Of a DNA stretch of 64,000 bases, positions 34,436 through 43,795 are shown one piece after another. Where the stretch lies: positions 28,163,778 to 28,227,777 of the forward strand of contig CM044964.1 of NCBI GenBank assembly GCA_024516035.1. The letters are read 5' to 3'. Numbering within the stretch: position 1 is the first letter of the stretch; each line of letters begins with the position of its first letter. The DNA comes from Bactericera cockerelli. Lineage: Eukaryota; Arthropoda; Insecta; Hemiptera; Triozidae. The notes under the pieces are model-generated. The model was given only the letters and a program-made list of their open reading frames with translations. It made no database searches and had not been told where the DNA came from. A program made the position numbers and the translations under genes.

Positions 34436-34652
34436 TGTAGAACAAATTCTGAATATCATACTACTGAGATGAGATATGCCGTTGCCTCGGAGTTTCAGCT
34501 GACATTGATAAAAAAAAACAACCCTCACCCATGAAGAAGAGGCTAACCAATGCCAACCCAGGGAAGTTTGGGAAACCAAAAGTAAAAGATTTTTTTGGAC
34601 TTCATAATGTCAAAGTCAGAACCAAACAACCTCAACCACAAGGAAGAGATTG

Positions 34653-35258
34653 GACACATGTAAATTCCCCCGGTTTTTTGAAAGGTTCGTATTTCCGGTT
34701 GTAAATTCCCCCGGTAAAATATTTGATTACCTGAGGGTTTCATGGTAAATTCCCCGATTCTGTACGTACAGGTATAACATTGTATATTGTAGGTATGTAG
34801 GCAATCTTTTTCTCCTTATAGGCATAGCCTTCAATTAATGAACCGAGGCATGGCCTACATAGTATTTTACCTAACCCTACTATAAACCGAAGGCATGGCC
34901 TTCATTGTATTTTACCTAACCCTGCTATAAACCCAAGGCATGGCCTTCATTGTATTTTACCTAACCCTACTATAAACCGAAGGCATGGCCTTCATTGTAT
35001 TTTACCTAACCCTACTATAAACCCAAGGCATGGCCTTCATTGTATTTTATATAACCCTACTATACACCCAAGGCATATCGAAACTTGATTACAAATATTC
35101 AATAAACTGACATTTTTGTTATTTTCTGTAGGTTGACCATCGGGGGAATTTACAGTATACCTTTTTTTTGCAATCGGGGGAATTTTCATGTACCTTTTTA
35201 AGTCCCAAATTTGCAATCGGGGGAATTTGTATGAAAGCGGGGGAATTTACAATCGCCC
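34653..35258. mobile_element. TIR element with 10-bp target duplication
   Basis: GAAGAGATTG flanks both sides (34643-34652 and 35259-35268). The imperfect terminal inverted repeats contain ATTGTAAATTCCCCCG, and this motif recurs three times in the left subterminal zone and four in the right. The centre (about 34815-35080) is a tandem array of ~55-bp units (AAGGCATGGCCTTCATTG...). A 9-10-bp duplication suits a MULE-type DNA transposon; no transposase is encoded. Confidence 0.75.
34815..35080. repeat. ~55-bp tandem repeat inside the TIR element
   Basis: About five units of GGCATGGCCTTCATTGTATT / TTACCTAACCCTACTATAAA. High identity between inner copies. Confidence 0.85.
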
Positions 35259-35325
35259 GAAGAGATTGACTAATGCTGACCCTAAGGAAGTTTGGGAAAG
35301 GCAAATTTAATTTCGAAGAAAAAAA

Positions 35326-35626
35326 AAGTCGCCCTCAACTGCATGGTCAATCATATCACAACTGTGGTTTTACCCTACATTCGCTGGAAACTCACAAACC
35401 AGCTACCAGCTACTCAAATTAACCTCACCCATCCTGAGTGGGGACGAGACTAGCCAGCATCACTGGGGATCGAATTTGAATGGTCAGTCATCCAAGTTTT
35501 AACCTCGCTGAACGTTGCTTAACTTATTTTTTTATATAAAAATTTAGATGCATATATTTTTGCTAAAAAAGGCTTACATATAGCTTAACTTCAGTAACAC
35601 AACGGGAATAAATTGGTTTATTTAAC
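35326..35626 (-). repeat. 5S-derived SINE, 3' part, cut by a LINE
   Basis: Reverse tail and core (CACCCATCCTGAGTGGGG), then C-box flank and GCTGAACGTTGCTTAACTT. A 66-bp AT-rich insertion (35526-35591) duplicates GCTTAACTT. The head is then cut by the LINE; its remainder (TATTCAAAGTTCC...ACGCCTGGCT) appears after the LINE at about 38577-38603. Confidence 0.65.
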
Positions 35627-38378
35627 CTGTTATTATCACAATGCTAGTGGTATTCGTACTAAAATTAATGACTTGAAACGTGCCATTGAAGTATCTGTTT
35701 TTGATATTGTTTTTTTAACTGAAACTTGGTTAAATGATAGTTATTCTAGTAGTGAGGTGAAATTTTCTAATTATGAGGTTTACTGTTGTGACAGAGACCC
35801 ATCTGTTTTAAATAGGTCTAGAGGCGGAGGGGTGTTAATTGCGGTTAATAGTGAATTCAAGTCACACAGGGTTCATGTTGGTTCTTGTTCCTCCTCCACT
35901 TCTTTTGACAATGTCTTTGTTCTCTTACAGATTCGCGATGTAAGCATTCTACTTGGCTGTGTGTACATGACATATGGCTCTGATTTACAGGCTTATGTTG
36001 ACCACTGTCGCACTGTTGAGGACTTGTGCTCTAGATACCCTGATGCTCAAGTATTTCTGGCTGGGGATTACAATCTGAGGGATGCTCGATGGGATGTGGA
36101 TCATGTGGATGATGTTACTTTTATGACGGTTGACTGCCATCATCTATCACCAGCCATTCATGTTTGTGAATCGTTCAATAGCTTATCTTTTTATCAGTCA
36201 AATTCTGTCCATAATATTCATGGTGTGTATTTGGACCTTCTTTTTTCTAATAGGGATGACATTGTGACCACAACTTGTGCTGATCCAATTCTTTCCAACA
36301 GTTTCAATCACACTGCTTTCTCTTTCTTTATTCCAATTCCTCGTAAGTCGAGAGAACTCAAGCAGAATAGACTTATTTATGATTTTGCTAAATGTAATGT
36401 TGTTGGTTTGAGAGCATTCTTAAATAATGTTGACTGGTCCTTTATTTCTACCGAATGTGACATCAATATTGCAATCGAACGATTTTACTGTTTTATTTTG
36501 GAAGGAATTTCACTGTTTACCCCCTTAAAGAGGGTTTATCGTTCTTCTTACCCTGTTTGGTTCTCTCGTGAGTTGAAATCTCTTATCATCGATAAAAAGA
36601 AAGCTCATCTTGAGTACAAAAAACATGGACTTGCATCAGATTATATTTGTTTTTCTTCTCTTCGATCTCGCTGTAATTACTTGAGCACAAAATGTTACAA
36701 AGAATACATGGAAAAATGTGACAATGATCTTCAATCCGATCCTCGATCATTTTGGAAATTTGTGAATAAGTCACGGAAAATCGATGGTTTTCCAAAGGAG
36801 ATGTATCTTCAGAATGAGAGAAGCAACAGTGGACACCAGACTGTGAATCTCTTTGCTGAATCTTTTGCGGCAGCCTACACTAGTTCTGACATTCCGGTAC
36901 CAGAGTATCCTCATCTGGATCACGTTGATTTTAATTCTCCTAATATTTCTTCCACTGATGTTTTTAAAGCCTTTTTGTCTTTGCCAGTGAAGTTTTCTTC
37001 AGGTCCGGATAATGTGCCCAGTTTCATTCTCAAGAAATGTGCTTCTTCTTTGGCAAATCCTGTGTCCGAATTATTCAACAAATCCTTATCTTCTGGTGTG
37101 TTTCCTCTTAAATGGAAATCAAGCTTTCTGTTTCCTATCTACAAAGCAGGTGATAGATCCAATGTTGCAAACTACCGCGGTGTTTGTGTGCAGTCTGCTT
37201 TACCAAAGGTACTTGACCAGTTGGTTTCCACACAACTTTCCTTTGCTTGTAAACACTTTATAGTGGAGCAACAACATGGATTCTTAGCTAAACGATCGAC
37301 TGTCACCAATCTTTTATCATACCAGCAAGACATTCTGAACTCATTTCAATCCGGGAAGGACGTTCACTCTATCTATACGGACGTTGCCAAGGCTTTCGAC
37401 CGGGTTGATACCAGATTTCTTGTAGCCAAATTAAGGTCGTATGGCATCGGAAACACATATCTTCGTTGGCTGGAAAATTCTTTGACAGGTCGTTCCCAGA
37501 TTGTAAAGATTGGTGATGATGTATCTGGTTCCATAAATGTATCTTCAGGTGTGGGACAGAGCAGTCACTCTGGTCCACTTCTCTTCAGTCTTTTCTTTAA
37601 TGATCTTCCCAAGGTTATTCGTAATTCTTCTTTCCAGATGTTCGCTGACGATGTTAAGATTTACAGATCGATAACATGCACTGAGGACTGTCTACTACTT
37701 CAACAAGATCTTGATTCTTTTCATCATTGGCTAAACTCAAACAACTTGCAGTTGACGTTGAGTAAGTGTGCAGTAATGTTCTTTTCAATGCATCGAGAAC
37801 ACTTCCAATTTCAATATATTTTAAGTGATCACCATCTTCAACGGGTTGAGCAGATCAAAGACCTGGGCATTATCATGGATCACAAACTCTCCTTCTCTGT
37901 TCACATTGCAAACCTTGCAATGCGGTGTCATCGTCTTCTTGGATATGTGTTTCGTTCATCTACAGGTTTATCTGCAACTTCTTTCCAAGTCCTGTATCTA
38001 TCTTTAGTCCGCTCTCTACTTGAATATGGAGCCATTGTATGGTCACCACACTACAACGTACATTCCCTTTTGCTGGACAGAGTTCAAAAGCGGTTTCTTT
38101 TTTACTGCAGTCTGCGCTATCCTACTCATGTTGCTGACCTTGCTTCATTGTCAGAACGCCGTCATCAGGCTGATCTATGTTTCTTGAAAAAACTGCTTTC
38201 TGGTTTGGTTGACTGCAATCAGCTATTGTCCTCGGTATCCCTCAGTTGTCACAGAAGGTTGAGGAGGAACGATTTATTTTATGTAACGTCATGCCCCACA
38301 AACTACACCCTGTTTTCACCCCTGAACAGAATGCTACGGGCAGCCAATTCCAAGGGTGACATGTTTGATTTTACTTGA
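35613..38378 (+). CDS. Jockey/CR1-like LINE ORF2: endonuclease-reverse transcriptase
   Basis: 921 open codons. The N-terminal ~230 residues are an apurinic-type endonuclease: YYHNASGIRTK, FLTETWL, RGGGVLIA, GDYNLRDARWD. The reverse transcriptase follows (about 430-720): SSGPDNVPSFILKK, NYRGVCVQSALPK, QHGFLAKRSTVTNL, YTDVAKAFDRV, and the catalytic FADD box MFADDVKIY. The usual GxPQGSxLGP loop reads SGVGQSSHSGP here, so catalytic competence is doubtful. No start codon belongs to the element: it is 5'-truncated at the endonuclease start and ORF1 is absent. The first few codons lie in flanking SINE sequence. Copies by target-primed reverse transcription. Confidence 0.9.
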   Translation: MVYLTCYYHNASGIRTKINDLKRAIEVSVFDIVFLTETWLNDSYSSSEVKFSNYEVYCCDRDPSVLNRSRGGGVLIAVNSEFKSHRVHVGSCSSSTSFDNVFVLLQIRDVSILLGCVYMTYGSDLQAYVDHCRTVEDLCSRYPDAQVFLAGDYNLRDARWDVDHVDDVTFMTVDCHHLSPAIHVCESFNSLSFYQSNSVHNIHGVYLDLLFSNRDDIVTTTCADPILSNSFNHTAFSFFIPIPRKSRELKQNRLIYDFAKCNVVGLRAFLNNVDWSFISTECDINIAIERFYCFILEGISLFTPLKRVYRSSYPVWFSRELKSLIIDKKKAHLEYKKHGLASDYICFSSLRSRCNYLSTKCYKEYMEKCDNDLQSDPRSFWKFVNKSRKIDGFPKEMYLQNERSNSGHQTVNLFAESFAAAYTSSDIPVPEYPHLDHVDFNSPNISSTDVFKAFLSLPVKFSSGPDNVPSFILKKCASSLANPVSELFNKSLSSGVFPLKWKSSFLFPIYKAGDRSNVANYRGVCVQSALPKVLDQLVSTQLSFACKHFIVEQQHGFLAKRSTVTNLLSYQQDILNSFQSGKDVHSIYTDVAKAFDRVDTRFLVAKLRSYGIGNTYLRWLENSLTGRSQIVKIGDDVSGSINVSSGVGQSSHSGPLLFSLFFNDLPKVIRNSSFQMFADDVKIYRSITCTEDCLLLQQDLDSFHHWLNSNNLQLTLSKCAVMFFSMHREHFQFQYILSDHHLQRVEQIKDLGIIMDHKLSFSVHIANLAMRCHRLLGYVFRSSTGLSATSFQVLYLSLVRSLLEYGAIVWSPHYNVHSLLLDRVQKRFLFYCSLRYPTHVADLASLSERRHQADLCFLKKLLSGLVDCNQLLSSVSLSCHRRLRRNDLFYVTSCPTNYTLFSPLNRMLRAANSKGDMFDFT

Positions 38379-38580
38379 TTGTTTAAATCATTTTTGTTTA
38401 AAGTTATTTAATTTGACATTTGTATTTATTTATTTTTGACACCATATTGCTGTGACTATTGTGATTTGTTTTAATTTTTATTTTATTGTTATATTTTACA
38501 TATTTTATTGACATATTGTACATAGGACTTGCTCCGTTAATAAACACCCGTTTACCGGGCAAATTATTATTATTATTATT
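35627..38580 (+). mobile_element. Jockey/CR1-like LINE, 5'-truncated
   Basis: Runs from the start of the endonuclease coding region to a 3' UTR of about 190 bp ending CCGTTTACCGGGCAAATTATT and an (ATT)n tail. Microsatellite instead of poly-A tails are usual for several LINE clades. TTATTTAAC/TTATTCAAA at the two sides may be a worn target duplication. Confidence 0.8.
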
Positions 38581-38603
38581 CAAAGTTCCATTAACGCCTG
38601 GCT
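38577..38603 (-). repeat. Head remainder of the LINE-split 5S-derived SINE
   Basis: TATTCAAAGTTCCATTAACG and CCTGGCT align with the reversed 5S head end (TATTCAACGTGCCATCGACG, CTGGCT) with about five changes. Confidence 0.5.
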
Positions 38604-38852
38604 AGAAGAATTTAAATCATTATATTCCTTTCTTTATTTAACAAAACTCACATCTTACAAATAAAATAGAATATCTCTTCCATTGGCTCAGTGGAAGGTA
38701 AAGAGCCTAATACACTCGCACTGTTTCCCCGCTGAATGGCTAAGGATAGCCTTTCAACCAGGAAACAACGCGAGCGTGGCTCTTTACTAATTTAAGAAAA
38801 TTTATTATCATTAAGTAATATTGTTGTCATGAGAGAATGATATCACGTTCAC

Positions 38853-38986
38853 TAACACCCGTATTTATCAACAGCGAATTTTGTCGGAGCAATGTCTCAA
38901 GCATGGTATTAGTCAATAATATTAAAGGAAATCATTCTTCAGACCATGCTCAAACGGCGTTTTCTGTTCATAAATACGGCTGTTAG
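38853..38986. mobile_element. 134-bp MITE
   Basis: TIRs TAACACCCGTATTTATCAAC and its partner (TAACAGCCGTATTTATGAAC reversed) bound a foldback that also pairs internally (CAAGCATGG / CCATGCTC). A related end lies at 22298. Confidence 0.7.
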
Positions 38987-38997
38987 ACACGTTTTTA

Positions 38998-39085
38998 AAA
39001 AATATGTCGTACTAGGGACTCGAACCACCGACCTCCGGATTATGAGTCCACATCAACCTTAACTATTGAGCTACCGAGGTTGGTA
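38998..39085 (-). repeat. tRNA-derived SINE head, family E
   Basis: Reverse complement gives CCTCGGTAGCTCAATAG and GGAGGTCGGTGGTTCGAGTC at tRNA A-box/B-box spacing. Confidence 0.7.
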
Positions 39086-39225
39086 AAGGAGTGTTTATTA
39101 TGTCAAATATTTGAATAGATGACCCGATAAGAATGCGGTTGTTTGATTACTACCGGTATACCATGGTCAGATTGGTCAGTATAAGGTTAATGTTATAATA
39201 ATAATAATAATCTAATATGTATACC

Positions 39226-39370
39226 GACCTCAGTAGCTCTATGGATAAGGCGGCAGACTCTTAACCTGGAGGGCGGTGGTTCGAGTCCCAACAACTGCAA
39301 AAATTTAGTAAAGCTAGTTTGAGTAGGTAAATGTGATATCACGATTGTGATTAACACAAATATGATGACT
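39226..39370 (+). repeat. tRNA-derived SINE, family E
   Basis: GACCTCAGTAGCTCTATGG, GGCGGCAGACTCTTAACC, GGGCGGTGGTTCGAGTCCC (B-box). Body GAGTAGGTAAATGTGATATC, GATTGTGATTAACAC shared with 52915-53082 and 16650-16705 (reverse). The head is close to a tRNA but the acceptor does not close. Confidence 0.7.
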
Positions 39371-39616
39371 TTTAAATTAATATTGACATCACTGAACATT
39401 ATAATATTACTCAACGAAAAATGAGGGAAGAAAAAGAAATGTCATTATTTTTTAAGTGATTCACTTCTACGAGTATGACTGAGTTCTTGGCATTAGATCT
39501 GCTGGTGTACTGTGGTCAGTAATGTCAATATTGTCTTTCCAATGATTCAATTCCAACGATTCATTTTTAAAATAAGAATTTTTTTAAGATAAGATTTTTA
39601 GATAAAACCCATGAAT

Positions 39617-39910
39617 AATAATAATAATATCGCCTTATTTATACTTCCCAGGACTAATGAGTCCCATTATTCCAGCAGAAAGTCCAAGACGTAATATTAT
39701 GTGATCAAAATTCCAGCTAACTTTCTCATGTCCTGTCCCGGTAGCTCAGTGGTCAAGGCGTCTGACTGGTAATCCAGAGGTCGCGGGTTCGAAAGACAAC
39801 ATATCCTCCAATTTGTGCTTTTGACCGCATAATAGGTCTCCCACAACTGGAATAATGGGACTCATCAGTCCTAATGGGGAAGTATAAATAAGGCGATATT
39901 ATTATTTTTT
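39617..39910. repeat. Two family C SINEs head to head
   Basis: Minus copy 39617-39734 ((AAT)n, CGCCTTATTTATACTTCCC, CATTATTCCAGCAG, CTTTCTCATGTCC) lacks its own head. It abuts the plus copy 39735-39910 with an intact head (GTCCCGGTAGCTCAGTGGTC, GGTCGCGGGTTCGAA) and the same body ending AAGGCGATATTATTA. The pair is a large inverted repeat around one pol III promoter. Confidence 0.8.
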
Positions 39911-40059
39911 ATTGTTACCTTAAATGTTTTCTTGTATCTTATTGTTGCTTTTATTATTTTTTCTTCCATGTCTGACATGGGAGTTTTTTTTTTCTTAACT
40001 TATTTATCTAATTTTAGTGGTATAAAATTACAATAGACATTTTCTCAATTCTTACTTAA

Positions 40060-40180
40060 GTACACGTTAAAACCAAAATAGAATGAATAAACTGAGCAAA
40101 AGCCTAAACATGGGATTTGGGTGTCCATATAATCCTTTCACCACCGTGAGAATGATACTTATGCTTATCTTACAGACAAG
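40060..40180 (+). repeat. Family B SINE 3' part (second tail type)
   Basis: CACGTTAAAACCAAAATAG, GGGTGTCCATATAATCC, CACCACCGTGAG as at 32775-33130. Confidence 0.55.
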
Positions 40181-40185
40181 GAAAA

Positions 40186-40378
40186 GGGTTGGGTGGAAGA
40201 GATTGCCACAGGCAATAACCCCGCCTTTTAGTTAGGACATATGTACAATGTACATACATATTTTGTTTATTTTTTTTCCTATTTATATTAATTTTGTCAA
40301 TTTTGTATTTTAATTTTTACCATTATTTGTTTGTGTATATTTTCTTCTAATAAAGCATTTCATAATAATAACATAATG
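40186..40378 (+). repeat. LINE 3' tail, family H
   Basis: GGGTTGGGTGGAAGAGATTG, GGCAATAACCCCGCCTTTTA, GTTAGGACATATG, a T-rich stretch and CTTCTAATAAAGCATTTC followed by (ATA)n. AATAAA is a candidate polyadenylation signal. Best preserved member in the window. Confidence 0.6.
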
Positions 40379-40689
40379 TGCATGTTAGGGAAAACTCTTA
40401 TCCTTTTATGTATTATTTCCAGCATTATCCCCGCCTAGTGGTTACTTTCCATTAAGAGTCCAATACTATTAATTATACCAGCTTATGTTACACCCTGATA
40501 AAAGGAGGGTGTGGTGACACATTGACACAATTGGGTCAATTCTTCTATGTAGTCCCTATGACCCTTGTGTACTTTTGTATGTCTAAATATTTTATATGTA
40601 TAGTCCCTATGTATAAATACATTAGAGTAGTATACATAACGCCATATAGACAACATTCAATGTTTTTATAGGGACCAAAGGCTAAAATT

Positions 40690-40909
40690 ATGCCTATCCC
40701 TCTCTATACCTATCTCTCTGTTTATTTCCTTCTCCCATGCGTGTTCATCTCTATTTATTTCCTTCTTTTTCTCTATCTCTCACTTTGTATATCTTTTTCT
40801 CTCACTCTCTCCCTCCTTTTCAATCTCTTTCTCTTTATTTTCTTCTCTCATTCGTCTTTATTGCCTTCTTTCTCTCTCTATTTCTTTCTTTATTTTTTAT
40901 ATCTCCTTT

Positions 40910-40983
<74 letters not shown>

Positions 40984-41020
40984 CCATTCGTCTGTTTCTG
41001 TCTCTTTTCATTTTTTCTCC
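40690..41020. repeat. CT-rich tract with pure (CT)n
   Basis: Degenerate TCTCTTT-rich sequence with pure (CT)n near 40914-40980. Leucine/serine ORFs on the plus strand are artefacts of the tract. Confidence 0.9.
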
Positions 41021-41149
41021 AGCCCTAAATCAACAAAGTTTAACTTTCTCACCTCTTAAATACTTTTGCTTCCTCTTCGATTCTCTCTTCTTTCTATTTA
41101 TCAAATCCACTCTCAATATGGCACAGTAAAGTGTATTTTTGTTGTTTTT

Positions 41150-41393
41150 TTTTTAGTTTAACGTCGCTTTCAACTGTATGGTTATATCACGACGGTTATA
41201 GCACTCTCCTTTCTCTAAAATCTTACAAACCAGCTACTCAAATTAATCTCACCCAGCCTGAGTGGGACCGGGAAGAGCCAGCATAACGATGGTTCAAATT
41301 TGAATGTTCACCCATCCAAGTCCTAGCCTCGCTGAACGTTGCCTTAAGGGACTGAATGAGAACTGGTGTATTCAACGTGCCATCGACGCTGGC
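41150..41393 (-). repeat. 5S-derived SINE, subtype with ACTGAATGAGAACTGG
   Basis: Reverse tail AGTTTAACGTCGCTTTC, core CACCCAGCCTGAGTGGG, C-box flank TTCACCCATCCAAGTCC, head end GTGCCATCGACGCTGGCC. Confidence 0.8.
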
Positions 41394-41459
41394 CATTTTG
41401 TTTGTTTTCCCTTCAAAGGTTACTGACCCGCCTTGGTGCGGTGTATAAATAAAGAGAGT

Positions 41460-41755
41460 GGGAGAGAAGAGAGGACGAAGATAATCAAATAGGGAAAATG
41501 AGCAAGGAGCAAAGGGATGAGAGAGAACAGAAGGAGAATGGCAGGAGAGAGAGAGAGAGAGGAGATAAGGAGGGACAAAGAGAGAGAGAAAGAGAGAAAA
41601 AGGGAGAGAGAGAGAGAAAGAGGGAGGGAAAAAGGGAGAGGCAGAGAGAAAGAGAAAAAAAAGCCAGAGAGAGAACAACAAGAATGGGCAGAAGTCTAAA
41701 AAAGATAGATAGAGAGAGAGAGAGAGCGAGAGAGAGAGAGAGAGAGGGAAGGGCA
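41460..41755. repeat. GA-rich tract with pure (GA)n
   Basis: Long purine-only stretches; RE/ER-repeat ORFs are artefacts. Together with the CT tract 500 bp away it forms an inverted pair around a SINE. Confidence 0.9.
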
Positions 41756-42054
41756 AGAGGAGTTCAAGTCTACATAATTTATTACGTATCATTGGAAGTA
41801 TTGGGAGATAGGGGGTGTGAATTGAGTCATTAGGAAATATTTTTGGGTTATAAATAGATGAGAATAGTAAAAGTGCGTCTAAACTTTCCCTTTTCTATTT
41901 GATGAAGAAATTATTTTTCTTTTAATGTTCGATTGACGGACTTTATTTTGTGAGGCATTCGTATTTTCTTAATACCCATACCTCCCTTATTTCAAGGCTC
42001 CTTAGTTAAATCTATTGTCTCCTACGTTTAGGACGCTATGGTTTTGTGTTGAAT

Positions 42055-42130
42055 CTTAAAGAAAGAGTGGAGCATGAAACGTTGCGAGACAAAATGTTGC
42101 AGTCAGTGGGATCCCGGTTTTAATTAAAAT
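42055..42130 (-). repeat. Repeat shared with 44632-44780
   Basis: GTTGCGAGACAAAATGTTG, GTGGGATCCCGG match the reverse of GCCGGGATCCCACC and TTGTCTCGCAATG at 44639. Probably one end of a TIR element. Confidence 0.5.
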
Positions 42131-42187
42131 ATAAACGACTCGTTACGTGTATGTCTATTCTGATGTTTCTATATACATAATTATGTG

Positions 42188-42640
42188 CACTAGTAGTCAA
42201 GCGCTAGTCTGGTAATCCTAGTGCATGAATTTTTCCTTAATTATTTAAGTTTGTGACCACAAAGACTCTGCGAAGCCAGCGTCAATGGCATGTTGAATAC
42301 ACCGGTTCCCTTCAGAACACCGAAGTTAAGCGACATCCAGCGAGGTTAAGACTTGGATGGGTGACCATTCAAATTCTAATTCTCGTGACGCTGGCTTTTC
42401 CCGGCCCCACTCAGGCTGGGTGAGGTCAATGTGAGTAGCAGGTTTGTGAGTTTCCTGCGAATGGAGGGTAAAACCCCCGTCGTGATATGACCATGGCAGT
42501 TGAAAGCGACGTTAAACCCCACTTAAAAAAAAAAAAAAAAAAAAAAAAGACTCTGCGAGTTAGGTGGTAGAAAATGCTTTGAGCATTAACCTCTCCTGGT
42601 GGTTACCTTCCACTAAAGAGTATCATTATTACTATTGATA
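42188..42640 (+). repeat. Family G SINE split by a 5S-derived SINE
   Basis: Head 42188-42273 (AGTCAAGCGCTAGTCTGG, AATTTTTCCTTAATTATTTA) and tail 42559-42640 (GTTAGGTGGTAGAAAATGC, TCTCCTGGTGGTTACC) are one element opened by the SINE at 42274-42545. Confidence 0.75.
42274..42545 (+). mobile_element. 5S rRNA-derived SINE, full-length, young
   Basis: Full 5S-like head (GCCAGCGTCAATGGCATG, CACCGAAGTTAAGCGAC, GACTTGGATGGGTGACC, TGACGCTGGCT), core, GTTGAAAGCGACGTTAAACC and poly-A. Perfect 13-bp target duplication AAAGACTCTGCGA at 42261-42273 and 42546-42558. Nearly identical to the copies at 8378 and 25880-26438. Confidence 0.92.
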
Positions 42641-43600
42641 ACAGATGGAGAATAATCAATGAGAGTCGATAACCTCTAGATTAGCTAACGATATTATAAA
42701 ATGCACCATCAGCATTGCCTTTGCAAAATACGGGAAAACAGGCAGTTATATTTATGAAGAAAAAAAAAGCGGAGGAACACTTTAGGAATGATTTATAACT
42801 ATTCCAGTAGAGATTTATATTCTAGATTAATCTCGAGAAAGTGAAATTTACTAAAGCTATTGAATTTAATGTTTAGAGAAATTTTATAATATTTATTGCA
42901 CATTGCATAACTATTAAAGAATCACGGCGCGCATAGAAATTGTAAGGCAACCTCTCATCACACAAGTCCACGATACACTGAAAAGATAAACTACTATAAT
43001 GATAATTATTGTGTGTGAATATCTCTTCGCCCGTACTTCACACCGGAATTAAATTTCGTTTCTACCTAGGTTTGGGCGTAATGCAAATAATAATAACTAC
43101 GTATAAATAAAGAGTTTTTTTTTAACTTCCTTTATATCAATAAATATATATAATTATTACCTCCTAAGCTAAACTTATTGGAAAGAGAGAGAAAGAGAGA
43201 GAGGAGAGGAGGAGAGAGAGAGAGAGAAAGAGAGAGAGAGGGAGGGAGAGAGAAAATACCGGAAACCAATAAATTATTTTCTACATTGACCGTGAAAATT
43301 GTGCAATGGTTCTAAAAAGGGTTTAATAACACATAGCAATAGATGTATACACATCATAATAAGAGGTTAGTGTTGCTCATTTGTGACCCATTACTTTGTA
43401 CACAATATTGTATTTTAGATCGTACTGGAGAGATTAACAATAATCATGAGGGACACGAGACCCTGTGCATGCATCAAATATGTAAAAATACATAAGGGTG
43501 TGTGACTTGAAGATATTAAAATGGTTGGGTGGTAGAGAACGCCACTAGAACTACACCCAGAGGTTGTTAGATACACCCTTATGAGATGATGTTTTTTATA
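42641..43600. other. Spacer with a GA microsatellite
   Basis: (GA)n-rich tract at about 43180-43255; otherwise AT-rich with no gene seen. Confidence 0.5.
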
Positions 43601-43639
43601 AACAAAATTATATCAAGTTTGTTTCTTTGGATTTATGGT

Positions 43640-43795
43640 TGCTGTCAAGTACATGGATTGGTCACATCCTGAGCGAAAGGCCAGCATTACGAGGATTCGA
43701 ATTTGAATGGTCACCCAACTAAGTCTTGACCTGTCTGGATGTTGCCGTTGCTTAACTTCAGTGACAGGACGAGAACTGGTATGCGAAACCCGCAA
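43640..43795 (-). repeat. 5S-derived SINE, degraded
   Basis: GAATTTGAATGGTCACCCAAC, TGCTTAACTTCAGTGACAGG, ACGAGAACTGGT. Head only partly preserved; a CCGTTG duplication sits in the A-box. Confidence 0.6.

Larger units (their letters stand above)
34530..35315 (+). repeat. Family B SINE tails, split by the element at 34653
   Basis: Two tail units (CCCAGGGAAGTTTGGGAAACC and CCTAAGGAAGTTTGGGAAAGG). The second is interrupted by the element below, giving the original sequence ...CAACCACAAGGAAGAGATTG/ACTAATGCTGACC. Confidence 0.6.

Noticed and set aside
40690..41129. 112- and 130-codon ORFs rich in Leu/Ser/Phe
   Set aside because: Translations of the CT-rich tract.
41498..41833. Arg/Glu-repeat ORF (111 codons)
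   Set aside because: Translation of the GA-rich tract.
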